This document shows positions 1-6,822 of a DNA stretch of 32,269 nt, one piece after another. Numbering within the stretch: position 1 is the first letter of the stretch; each line of letters begins with the position of its first letter. The stretch covers positions 1-32,269 of the forward strand of contig JAJYYA010000071.1 in NCBI GenBank assembly GCA_021801345.1, read 5' to 3'. The position numbers and the translations under genes are program-made. This stretch comes from Nitrospirota bacterium (lineage in GTDB: Bacteria > Nitrospirota > Leptospirillia > Leptospirillales > Leptospirillaceae). The notes under the pieces were generated by a model that saw only the letters and a list, made by a program, of their open reading frames with translations, was not told where the DNA came from and did not search any database.

Positions 1-394
1 CTTCCCCAGATAATGATACCGCGAAAAGAGCGCGTTCCACAGCCGGGACTCTTCCTTATGTCGCGACCCGCACGATCTCGAGCGGACCGAGCTCAGAAAG
101 AGCTCCGTCGAACGGCTCCGCCATCGTATTCCAGAGGGGGTCCGTCTCCTCCGGCGGTCTCCATCCCGGGACAGGCCCGCAAGACGTGGGAAGGACGACC
201 TCCTTCGTCTTCTCGAGTTTGTTCAGGAGAAGCCGGGCGTTCATCTCCTTGGGCTTCCCGGAAGCTCCCTTCCACCCCAGAATCTCGCACACCTTCCGCG
301 CCAGGGCGCTTCGCGAAACGGCGCACGCCGCCTCTTCCCGGATCGTGTCGAGAATCGTTGTGTCGAGAGTCTGGCCGAAGATTTTCATGCCCAC
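1..394 (-). pseudogene. DruA/DUF4338-type protein, frameshifted and cut by the window edge
   Basis: The reading frame from 394 gives 112 residues containing SRSALARKVCEILGW and KPKEMNARLLLNKLEK, which match the N-terminal domain of the DUF4338 family (Druantia DruA and transposase-like relatives). It stops at TAA (56-58) right after LGPLEIVRVAT. One base out of phase, the sequence resumes at once as KEESRLWNALFSRYHYLG, the next conserved block of the same family (positions 57 to 1). The gene therefore carries a single-base shift near 56-59. The catalytic C-terminal half lies outside the window. The start may be ATG 394 or ATG 388; homologues begin near the second. It could be a decayed gene, a sequence error or, less likely, a programmed +1 shift. 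Whether it belongs to a Druantia locus or a lone transposase-like gene cannot be seen here. Confidence 0.6.
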
Positions 395-532
395 ACACTA
401 CACGAAAACTTTGGCCGTGTTCACCCCCTACTTATGGGGCAGGTCAGCCGTGAAGGAAAATCAAATCGGAAGGAAGGTCAGGCGTCGACAGCAGGCAGAC
501 AGGAGAGAGGTTCCCCGAAGTCGCCAAAAGAC

Positions 533-569
533 AAAAAAAACCTGTCAGGATGGTTGAGACCCTGCCAGG
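533..569 (-). terminator. Rho-independent terminator (second of two)
   Basis: On the minus strand CCTGGCAGG pairs with CCTGACAGG (one central mismatch) across an 11-base loop and is followed by eight T residues (540 down to 533). It lies behind the terminator at 594-649 and backs it up. Confidence 0.6.
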
Positions 570-593
570 CCATGAAACCGTTCCGTCTTGCAC

Positions 594-649
594 AAAAAAC
601 CTCCGACGACCTGACCTCGGCCGCCACGGCGAAGGAAGGTCATCAGAGG
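594..649 (-). terminator. Rho-independent terminator of the 38-residue membrane protein gene
   Basis: Read on the minus strand, CCTCTGATGACC (649-638) pairs with GGTCGTCGGAGG (611-600) over 12 pairs including two G-U pairs, followed by TTTTTT (599-594). The loop contains a further small hairpin (GCCGTGGCGGC). It begins 16 bases after the stop codon of the gene at 665-781. Confidence 0.72.
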
Positions 650-664
650 TTTGGGGACGATCGC

Positions 665-781
665 CTACTGCTTGACCGAAGTGGCGTATCCCCAGGCAAA
701 GATGACAGCAACGACTGCAAAGAATCCCATCCACCCCATCAGGCTCGGATTGTCCCCGACCATCTTGTGAACATCGTACAT
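665..781 (-). CDS. 38-residue single-pass membrane protein
   Basis: This short reading frame has all the marks of a real gene. It has a GGGGG ribosome binding site a few bases before ATG, a 38-codon frame ending in TAG, and a strong terminator immediately downstream. The protein has a short polar N-terminus (MYDVHKMVGDNPS), one hydrophobic segment from about residue 15 to 34 (GWMGFFAVVAVIFAWGYA) and a basic tail ending SVKQ. Its size and shape resemble the tiny accessory subunits of respiratory complexes such as CcoQ-like or CydX-like proteins, but I see no diagnostic motif, so function is open. It is monocistronic on the minus strand, with no respiratory gene beside it. A second mini-membrane protein of similar build is at 15614-15712. 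Confidence 0.72.
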   Translation of the reverse strand: MYDVHKMVGDNPSLMGWMGFFAVVAVIFAWGYATSVKQ

Positions 782-1197
782 TTTGGCCCCCTTGCTCAAT
801 TCAAGGAAAATAGTTTATGATGAGAACGTCGATGCCTACCCAATATAGGCGGCAATCGCCCCATTGTCAAGACCATCTCGTTCCCCTCCCCCGTCCCTCC
901 GCCGACCTCGATGCGCTCCTTCCGATTTGGCCGAATTGGCCAAAATGGCGCAACGGAAGGAGGCCGGCACCAGAAGCGGCCGGAAGGATTCCGGATAATA
1001 CAGACGCCGAAGTCGTCCAATTGCTCCGGCGCGGGCGAGGGTAAGGGAAAAATTCAGGAGACCTGTATTAGTACTCCCGTAATCCGGACCGACCTTTTCC
1101 GCATCATACGGAGATTCATCCCCGACCACGTGCGCTCCCTCAGAACGCCTTGGGACAATTCGCCGCCCCCCCCCTTGAACAACAAAGGGGCCAGGCG
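782..1197. other. Intergenic region between divergent genes
   Basis: No convincing gene is seen in these 416 bases. Short frames exist on both strands but lack ribosome binding sites and recognisable sequence. It must hold the promoters of the leftward 38-residue gene and the rightward CorC-type gene; I see no clear sigma-70 hexamers. It contains the nested inverted repeats at 916-962. Confidence 0.6.
916..962. repeat. Nested inverted repeats
   Basis: The outer arms CTCCTTCCG (916-924) and CGGAAGGAG (954-962) are perfect complements. Inside them TTTGGCC (926-932) and GGCCAAA (938-944) form a second perfect palindrome around GAATT. There is no T-run, so this is not a typical terminator. It could be an operator or a structured mRNA leader. 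Confidence 0.5.
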
Positions 1198-2565
1198 ATG
1201 ACGCCCCTCTGGCTAGCCACCATCGCGATTCTCGTTTTGATCCTCTTCAACGCCTTCCTGGCCGCCGCCGAACTCTCCGTCATCTCCCTCCGGCTCTCCC
1301 GGGTCCAACAGCTCTCGGGCGACGCCTCCCCGGAAAGCCGGGCGCTTCTTAAGCTCAGGAAGGATCCTGAGCGCTTCGTCGCCACCGTCCAGGTCCTGAT
1401 GACACTCTCCACAGGCCTGGCCTCGGCCGCCACGGGGACGGTCTCCTACGAAAAGCTCAAACCCGTCTTGGCCGAGATTCCGGTGATTTCGGACCATCAT
1501 GTCTTTCTGCCCCTCACCGTCTTCGGGGTCATCCTTCTTCAGGTCTTCGGCATGCTGGTTCTGGGCGAGATCGTCCCGAAGACCATCGCCATCCGGAACA
1601 ACGAGCGGATCGCCCTGCTTCTCGCGCGTCCGATCCTTCTGCTCTCAGACCTCCTCAGCCTTCCGGTCAGGGTCGTCACGACGACCAGCCTCTTTGTCGT
1701 CCGCCTCCTGAAGGTAGAGCCCGCGACGGCCTCCTATCCCATTACGCCCGAAGAGCTTGAACTGCTTCTCAAGGAGGGCGGCGAGCACGGGATCATCAAT
1801 CGTACCGAACAGGATCTCATTCAGAGCGTCTTCAAGTTCACCGACATCTCGGTGCGGGAGGTCATGGTCCCACGGGTCCGAATGGTCACGATCCGGACCA
1901 GCATGACCCTCCATGAAATCATCGAAATCTTTTCGGAAAATCGCTATTCGCGCTATCCCGTCCTCCGGTCGGAGACCGACGAGGTCGCGGGGATCCTCTA
2001 CTACAAGGATCTTGTCGAGCTCCTAAACGATCCCGCCCCCTTCCGGATCGAAAAAATCCTCCACCCCCCCTACTTTGTGCCCGAGTCGATGAAGGTCCCC
2101 CATGTGTTGAAGGAGATGCAGAAACGGCGCACCCAGATGGCGCTCGTTCTCGACGAATACGGAGCCCTCGACGGACTCGTGACGATGGAGGACCTTCTCG
2201 AGGAGATCGTCGGAGAGATCGAGGACGAGTCGGACGAGATCGCCAAGCCCGTGGAGCGTCTCAGAGACGGATCCTGCCTCGTCGACGCCTCCCTTTCCAT
2301 CCGCGACCTTTCCGAAGACTACAGAATCTCCATCCCCGAGGGAGAGGATTACGAAACCCTTGCGGGATTCGTTCTTTCCCAGCTTCAGACGATTCCCCGC
2401 GGCGGGGAATTCTTTTTCCAGAAAAACATGAAATTTACCGTCGTCGAGGTCGACCGGCAGCGGGTCTCGAGGGTCAAGATCGAGTTTCTCGACGGTCCTT
2501 CTCCCCCTGCCCGAGGGGACGGTTCCCTGCCCCTCCCCGACCAGAAGGCAGGAGGACACTCATAA
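1198..2565 (+). CDS. CorC/HlyC-family membrane protein with CBS domains (CNNM type)
   Basis: The 455-residue protein has the standard layout of the family. The N-terminal CNNM (DUF21) membrane domain spans about residues 1-190, with hydrophobic stretches such as PLWLATIAILVLILF and LPLTVFGVILLQVFG and the conserved LGEIVPKTIAIR. A CBS pair follows at about 200-330 (REVMVPRVRMVTI, SRYPVL, GLVTMEDLLEEIVGEI), then the CorC_HlyC transporter-associated domain at about 345-430. Members take part in magnesium or cobalt transport or in membrane protection; the name hemolysin is historical. I chose ATG 1198 rather than the in-frame ATG at 1150 because it has a purine-rich GGGG upstream and puts the first membrane segment at the N-terminus. 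It overlaps the next gene by one base (TAATG). Confidence 0.88.
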   Translation: MTPLWLATIAILVLILFNAFLAAAELSVISLRLSRVQQLSGDASPESRALLKLRKDPERFVATVQVLMTLSTGLASAATGTVSYEKLKPVLAEIPVISDHHVFLPLTVFGVILLQVFGMLVLGEIVPKTIAIRNNERIALLLARPILLLSDLLSLPVRVVTTTSLFVVRLLKVEPATASYPITPEELELLLKEGGEHGIINRTEQDLIQSVFKFTDISVREVMVPRVRMVTIRTSMTLHEIIEIFSENRYSRYPVLRSETDEVAGILYYKDLVELLNDPAPFRIEKILHPPYFVPESMKVPHVLKEMQKRRTQMALVLDEYGALDGLVTMEDLLEEIVGEIEDESDEIAKPVERLRDGSCLVDASLSIRDLSEDYRISIPEGEDYETLAGFVLSQLQTIPRGGEFFFQKNMKFTVVEVDRQRVSRVKIEFLDGPSPPARGDGSLPLPDQKAGGHS

Positions 2566-3158
2566 TGAAAAAGATTTCCGGATCCCCGCTATTCCGGATC
2601 CTTTTCTCCCCCGTCGGACTGATCGTTCTGGTAGGACTGGCGGGGGGTCTATTCGTCTCCGATCTCTTCCGGGGCATTGCGATGCGCCAGGCCCCCCCGC
2701 CCGAGATCGCCGCCGGTCCCCAGAACGCCACCCAGGCCCCCCTCGCCTACTCGGAGACCTTCCGTCCCGACTCCGACAACGGCATCGTCGCCTTCCGGGC
2801 CGAACGAATCGGTGTGGCGGGAGGGCAAACTACCGTCATGCTTGCTATCCGTTTTCATCGCCGCAAGGAATACTCCTTCTACCAGATCGGCTCCTATGAA
2901 CCTCCGGCCTTGGTCGACAAGAACGGGGGACTCCTTCTGGGAACGGTCGAGTTTCCCGCCAACCGTCATTTTTCGGGAGGGGAGACCTTCCGCACCCTGA
3001 TCACCTTTCCCGGGACGCCCGCCTCCTTTCCCGTCACACTTTCGCTCTTCATGGGAGAGAGATATGCCGGCCAGTACCACATGACCCCGATCTCGCTGAC
3101 GGGCCTGTCCCCCTCCAATCATCCACCGGCCCCGTCCAAAGGATCCCTCCACCCATGA
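2565..3158 (+). CDS. Signal-anchored secreted protein of unknown function
   Basis: The 197-residue protein starts with a lysine-bearing N-terminus and a hydrophobic segment (about residues 9-36, FRILFSPVGLIVLVGLAGGL), which would serve as an uncleaved anchor or signal peptide. The rest is polar with several beta-like stretches (GIVAFRAERIGV, TVMLAIRFHR, FPVTLSLFMGERYAGQYHM), suggesting an exported beta-sandwich-like domain. I do not recognise a family. It is translationally coupled to both neighbours: TAATG with the CorC-type gene and ATGA with the next gene. It therefore probably works with these two membrane proteins. Confidence 0.75.
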   Translation: MKKISGSPLFRILFSPVGLIVLVGLAGGLFVSDLFRGIAMRQAPPPEIAAGPQNATQAPLAYSETFRPDSDNGIVAFRAERIGVAGGQTTVMLAIRFHRRKEYSFYQIGSYEPPALVDKNGGLLLGTVEFPANRHFSGGETFRTLITFPGTPASFPVTLSLFMGERYAGQYHMTPISLTGLSPSNHPPAPSKGSLHP

Positions 3159-4165
3159 CCGACGACCCTACCCTCAATATCATCGACCCCGAGGTCGAGG
3201 ACACAAATGAAAAGTTTGCCGTCGTTCTCATGGGCGCGACCTCAGGCCAGATCTTCGGCCTTGTGGCCCTTCTTGTGGGTCTCGTCGGAGGAGCCATGTC
3301 CGACCTCATGGCCGGCCTTTTCAATGTGGGACTCGGCATGGGCCTCTTCTCTCTTTTCGAGATCCTTCACTTCCTTATCCTTCGCCGCTGGACCCGCCAG
3401 GTCCCCGAAGGAGCCCTGCGAACAGCTTTGGCCTTCCTCGTTCCGGCCGGAGTCATGGCGCTCCTCTGGAGCTATGCCACCTTTGCCGTGACCGACTGGG
3501 CCGTTCTCGGATACCCGGCCGGCTTTCTTTTTGTCCTGCTTTTCCACCGGGGCCTCTCCGCCCTCACGATCGCCCCTCCGCGCTCCCGCAGGACCACCTA
3601 TATCCACACCCCCTTCGACCGCCATGCCCTTTTGATCGTCGCCCTCGTCGGATCGATCCTGGGCGTCGGCGTCGGAATGGGATCCCAGGGACACCGGATC
3701 ATCGGTCGGGGCCCCTTTGCGCGCGCCTTCCTGGCCGAGAAGATTACCGACGCCCGCTCCCAGGCCGACCTCCTTCTTTTCGGGATCCCCCGCCCCTACC
3801 GACTCAAGAACGCTCTCGAAGTGGCCAGGAAAAAAGGAGTTCGCCTCCGGATCCTTTTGACCCGGGCCGCGGCCGAGCGCTATGCGCCTGCCCTCGCGGC
3901 CATCGAAGCCGAAAAGGTCCCCGTGAGGATCCTTCCCGAGCCCCTCCCCTCCTATCTTCGCCCTCAGGCCCTCATCGACCGGCGGATCTTCCTTCACGGA
4001 TCGGGAGGCTGGGGCTCTTTCGACCGCGCGGGAGGCCATCAGATGCGCATGGTGGGAAACCTGCTCTCGATCGGAGAGATCCGGGCCTGGCAAAAAAATT
4101 TCGACGCCCTCTGGACGGTCTCCTCTCCCCCGTCCCCCCCCGTTGCCCTGCCGAAAGGCTCCTAA
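3155..4165 (+). CDS. Membrane protein with degenerate phospholipase D-like domain
   Basis: In this 336-residue protein the first half carries about five hydrophobic segments (near residues 25-50, 52-75, 88-110, 117-138 and 158-177). The second half reads like one phospholipase D-like domain: SQADLLLFGIP, then LKNALEVARKKGVRLRILLTR, then KVPVRILP, ending in ALIDRRIFLHGSGGW. Aligned to the HxKxxxxD...GS signature, the histidine is Leu268 and the lysine is Pro270, while Asp275 and Gly282-Ser283 remain. Known PLD enzymes need the His and Lys, so catalysis is unlikely; a binding or structural role is my inference. The start overlaps the previous stop (ATGA). It is the last gene of the CorC-type operon. 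Confidence 0.7.
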   Translation: MTDDPTLNIIDPEVEDTNEKFAVVLMGATSGQIFGLVALLVGLVGGAMSDLMAGLFNVGLGMGLFSLFEILHFLILRRWTRQVPEGALRTALAFLVPAGVMALLWSYATFAVTDWAVLGYPAGFLFVLLFHRGLSALTIAPPRSRRTTYIHTPFDRHALLIVALVGSILGVGVGMGSQGHRIIGRGPFARAFLAEKITDARSQADLLLFGIPRPYRLKNALEVARKKGVRLRILLTRAAAERYAPALAAIEAEKVPVRILPEPLPSYLRPQALIDRRIFLHGSGGWGSFDRAGGHQMRMVGNLLSIGEIRAWQKNFDALWTVSSPPSPPVALPKGS

Positions 4166-4216
4166 CCGCGCTCCCCAAGAAACGCAAATCATTACAAATT
4201 AACGCTTTACCGATCC

Positions 4217-4245
4217 TTGACAAGACCCTTCTCCCTTGATAAAGT
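4217..4245 (+). promoter_or_regulatory. Sigma-70 promoter of the isc operon
   Basis: TTGACA (4217-4222) and TAAAGT (4240-4245) are separated by 17 bases, the optimal spacing. The expected transcription start at about 4252 lies inside the palindrome at 4251-4267. The Rrf2 gene starts at 4292. Confidence 0.75.
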
Positions 4246-4250
4246 AATGA

Positions 4251-4267
4251 CAGACCAAAAAGGTCTG
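4251..4267 (+). promoter_or_regulatory. Palindromic operator, probably for the Rrf2 regulator
   Basis: CAGACC (4251-4256) and GGTCTG (4262-4267) are perfect inverted arms around AAAAA. The site sits directly over the expected transcription start of the isc operon, where a bound dimer would block RNA polymerase. Autorepression by the Rrf2 protein encoded next is the natural reading; no binding data can be seen here. Confidence 0.6.
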
Positions 4268-4291
4268 CGATAAAACAAGTCGGAGAATCCG

Positions 4292-4765
4292 ATGCTCAAA
4301 CTGACAAAAAAAGTCGACTATGCTCTTCTGGCGTTAAATCTCATGGCCCAGGCCCGCGAAGGCGAGACCTCGAACGTTCGGGATATCGCCACTCTCTACA
4401 AGATTCCGCCGGAGATCCTGGCCAAGGTGATGCAGAAGCTTTCAAAGGCAGGCCTCATACAAAGCCACAACGCACCGCGGGGTGGGTACTCTCTCAAACT
4501 TCCGGCCGAGGATATCTCGGTTCTGAAGGTTCTGACGGCCGTCGAAGGTCCTGTCGGGATCGTCAGCTGCTCCGACGGTTCGGACAAGGATTGCCAGCAG
4601 AGAGACCAGTGCGACATTCGCTCCCCCCTCGAGCGTCTTCAGAACAACATTCTCTGGTTTCTCGAGGCCCTCTCGATCCGGGAGCTGGGCCTGGAACCTT
4701 CCGTCATGAAAGGAGTCACAGATGGATCCGGTCTATTTGGACAACCACTCCACCACAAGGGTTGA
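4292..4765 (+). CDS. iscR: Rrf2-family iron-sulfur regulator (IscR-like)
   Basis: This 157-residue protein begins with the family hallmark MLKLTKKVDYALLALNLMA and a winged helix including IPPEILAKVMQKLSKAGLIQS and PRGGYSL. Three cysteines, Cys93, Cys101 and Cys107, follow in CSDGSDKDCQQRDQC, where IscR-type members bind a [2Fe-2S] cluster. The spacing C-x7-C-x5-C is slightly wider than the C-x5-C-x5-C of E. coli IscR. It probably senses cluster status and controls this operon through the palindrome at 4251-4267. The last 44 bases overlap the next gene, whose AAGGAG ribosome binding site lies inside this frame, so the two are translationally coupled. The exact orthology to IscR is inferred from gene order. 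Confidence 0.85.
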   Translation: MLKLTKKVDYALLALNLMAQAREGETSNVRDIATLYKIPPEILAKVMQKLSKAGLIQSHNAPRGGYSLKLPAEDISVLKVLTAVEGPVGIVSCSDGSDKDCQQRDQCDIRSPLERLQNNILWFLEALSIRELGLEPSVMKGVTDGSGLFGQPLHHKG

Positions 4766-5930
4766 TCCCCGCGTGGTCGAGGCAATGCTGCCGACCTTCA
4801 CCGAGGTTTACGGCAATCCCGGCTCCCGCAACCACGCCTTCGGCTGGCAGGCGGAAGAGCTCACGGAAAAGGCCCGGGAAGAGGTCGCGAAATTGATCGG
4901 CGCCGATCCCAAGGAGATTATCTTCACCTCCGGCATGACCGAATCCGACAACCTGGCCATCAAGGGGGTGGCGACCATGTACCGGGAGAAGGGCTCCCAT
5001 ATCGTCACCATCGAGACAGAGGGCCGGTCGGTCCTCGACCCCATCCGCACCCTCGAGACCCAGGGCTTCACCGTCACAGTCCTTCCCGTCGACCGGGGGG
5101 GGATCGTCGATCCCGAGGCTGTCCGCGCCGCCATTCGTCCCGACACCATTCTCGTCTCGATAATGACGGTGAACCATGAGATCGGAACCATCCATCCGAT
5201 CGCACAGATCGGAGCCATCACCCGGGAGAAGGGCGTCCTTTTCCACACCAATGCCGCCTATGCCGCCGGCGTCATGCCCCTCGACGTCAACGAAATGAAC
5301 GTCGACCTTCTCTCCCTGAACGCCCACCTGATGCACGGGCCCAAGGGAGTCGGCGCCCTCTATGTTCGGAGAAAGCCCCGGGTCCGTCTTGCCCCTCAAA
5401 TCGAGGGAGGGGGGCTCGAGCGCGGCTTCCGTTCGGGAACTCTCAACACCTCCGGCATCGTCGGCTTCGGTGCCGCAGCCCGTATCGTCAGAGAGAATCT
5501 CCAAGGCGAGATCGCCCACAGAAAAGATCTTCGGGACCGGCTCGAGTCCGGGATCCTCGAGCTTCTGGACTATGTGGAGATCAACGGAGACCGCGAAAAG
5601 AGAAGTCCCGCAGTCACCAATCTCTCCTTTTCCTTCGTGGAAGGAGAGGCCCTTCTCATGGGTCTGCGCGGCATCGCCCTCGCCTCAGGGTCGGCCTGCA
5701 CCTCCGCCACGCTCGAGCCTTCCTACATTCTCAAGGCTTTGGGTGTCGGCACCGACCTCGCACACTCCTCGATCCGCTTTTCGGTGGGACGCTTCAACAC
5801 AAAGGAAGAGATCGAGGCCGTCATCCTCCGGGTCCGGCAGGCGGTAGAGAAGCTTCGGGAGATGTCCCCGCTCTACGAGATGGCCAAGGAGGGCATCGAC
5901 TTGAAGAGCGTCCAGTGGAGCCCCCACTGA
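4722..5930 (+). CDS. IscS-like protein lacking the PLP lysine (probable pseudo-cysteine desulfurase)
   Basis: Length (402 residues) and sequence follow IscS from end to end, for example YLDNHSTTRVDPRV, FGWQAEEL, VGALYVRRKPRVRLAPQI and LAHSSIRFSVGRF. The PLP site, however, is rebuilt. With a constant offset of three from E. coli numbering, His104 is Gly101 (TEGRSVLD), Asn155 is His152 (VNHEIG), Asp180 is Asn177 and Gln183 is Tyr180 (HTNAAYAAG), and the Schiff-base Lys206 is Leu203 (NAHLMHGPKG). Ala75 is Met72 and the histidine of GGGHERG is leucine. The mobile sulfur loop is kept (SGSACTSA, Cys326), as is the C-terminal IscU-contact region. A protein without the lysine cannot form the internal aldimine, so classical desulfurase activity is not expected. 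It may be a scaffold, persulfide relay or regulator. The frame is intact with AAGGAG before ATG. Confidence 0.9.
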   Translation: MDPVYLDNHSTTRVDPRVVEAMLPTFTEVYGNPGSRNHAFGWQAEELTEKAREEVAKLIGADPKEIIFTSGMTESDNLAIKGVATMYREKGSHIVTIETEGRSVLDPIRTLETQGFTVTVLPVDRGGIVDPEAVRAAIRPDTILVSIMTVNHEIGTIHPIAQIGAITREKGVLFHTNAAYAAGVMPLDVNEMNVDLLSLNAHLMHGPKGVGALYVRRKPRVRLAPQIEGGGLERGFRSGTLNTSGIVGFGAAARIVRENLQGEIAHRKDLRDRLESGILELLDYVEINGDREKRSPAVTNLSFSFVEGEALLMGLRGIALASGSACTSATLEPSYILKALGVGTDLAHSSIRFSVGRFNTKEEIEAVILRVRQAVEKLREMSPLYEMAKEGIDLKSVQWSPH

Positions 5931-5958
5931 GAGTCAAGGGAGCGCCGAAGGAGAAATG

Positions 5959-5977
5959 CCGGGGGAGTTTCTCCCGG
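5959..5977 (+). other. Intercistronic RNA hairpin between the IscS-like gene and iscU
   Basis: CCGGGGGAG and CTCCCGG can pair around TTT with a small bulge in the 83-base gap before iscU. There is no T-run, so it is not a terminator. In other isc operons such hairpins can mark mRNA processing or stabilise the downstream message; that role is inferred here. Confidence 0.4.
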
Positions 5978-6013
5978 AATGAGACCGACACAGACAGATA
6001 GACGGAGACGACC

Positions 6014-6400
6014 ATGGCATACAGCGATAAAGTGATTGACCACTATAACAACCCCCGGAACGTAGGCTCCTTCGACAAGACCGAGGACAACGTCGGAACG
6101 GGGATCGTCGGCGCCCCCGAGTGCGGGGACGTCATGAAGCTCCAGCTCAAGATCACCGACGACGGGATCATCGAGGAGGCCCGATTCAAAACCTTCGGGT
6201 GCGGATCGGCCATCGCGTCGAGCTCCCTGGCCACCGAATGGGTCAAGGGAAAGACGTTGGACGACGCCCTCAAGATCAAAAACACCGAGATCGCCAAGGA
6301 GCTGAACCTCCCGCCCGTCAAGCTTCACTGCTCCGTCCTGGCGGAGGACGCCATCAAGGGAGCGATCGAGGACTACCAGAAGAAGCGCCAGAAGGTCTGA
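6014..6400 (+). CDS. iscU: Iron-sulfur cluster scaffold protein IscU
   Basis: This is a canonical IscU of 128 residues and normal length. The three cluster ligands are present as Cys37 (GAPECGDV), Cys63 (FGCGSAIASSS) and Cys106 (LHCSVLAEDA). Asp39 and the LPPVK motif (99-103), which HscA recognises, are also there. It assembles [2Fe-2S] clusters from iron, electrons supplied by ferredoxin and sulfur supplied by a cysteine desulfurase, and passes them on with HscA/HscB. Because IscU is fully conserved while the neighbouring IscS-like protein has lost its PLP site, the sulfur source for this scaffold is the open question. It is cotranscribed with iscA, 25 bases downstream. Confidence 0.96.
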   Translation: MAYSDKVIDHYNNPRNVGSFDKTEDNVGTGIVGAPECGDVMKLQLKITDDGIIEEARFKTFGCGSAIASSSLATEWVKGKTLDDALKIKNTEIAKELNLPPVKLHCSVLAEDAIKGAIEDYQKKRQKV

Positions 6401-6425
6401 CCCCATAACCCAAGAGGAGGTTTCG

Positions 6426-6755
6426 ATGATTACCCTTACCGACGCGGCCATCAACGAGGTGGCACGCCTCAAGAAGGTCCAGAACAAGGAGGCCCACTTT
6501 CTTCGCCTCGGAATCGAAGGCGGCGGGTGCTCCGGCCTCTCCTATCTGATCAAGCTCGAGGAGAGCCCGGGCGAGTTCGACGAGGTGATCGACGCCGACA
6601 GGAACGTCCGCATCGTTCTCGATCCCAAGAGCAAGATCTACCTCGAAGGCTCCACCCTCGACTATGTGGGGGGAGGACTGATGGGAGGAGGCTTCAAGTT
6701 CGAAAACCCGAACGCCGCCCACAGCTGCGGCTGCGGATCCTCCTTCTCGGCATGA
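6426..6755 (+). CDS. iscA: A-type iron-sulfur carrier protein IscA
   Basis: The 109-residue protein begins MITLTDAAINEVARL and contains the three conserved cysteines of A-type carriers: Cys35 in GGGCSGLSY, and Cys101 and Cys103 in the C-terminal SCGCGSSF. Family members accept clusters from IscU and deliver them, particularly [4Fe-4S] clusters, to client proteins. A GAGG ribosome binding site precedes ATG 6426. It lies between iscU and hscB, the usual place in ISC operons. Confidence 0.93.
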   Translation: MITLTDAAINEVARLKKVQNKEAHFLRLGIEGGGCSGLSYLIKLEESPGEFDEVIDADRNVRIVLDPKSKIYLEGSTLDYVGGGLMGGGFKFENPNAAHSCGCGSSFSA

Positions 6756-6822
6756 CCCACAAAAAGAATCGGAAGAGACGGGAGGATCCTCTCCCCGTTC
6801 TCTCCTCCGAGGGAGATTTTTC

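Noticed and set aside
836-1129. Minus-strand frames between the 38-residue gene and the CorC-type gene
   Set aside because: No ribosome binding site, no recognisable family, low-complexity composition and inverted repeats inside.
1148-1160. The 13-base sequence CCTTGGGACAATT occurring here and at 19753-19765
   Set aside because: A few identical 13-base pairs are expected by chance in 32 kb and the flanks share nothing.
4722-5930. Loss of the IscS active site as a sequencing error
   Set aside because: At least five separate codons are altered, with the reading frame and all surrounding conserved blocks intact. Random errors would not cluster in the cofactor pocket.
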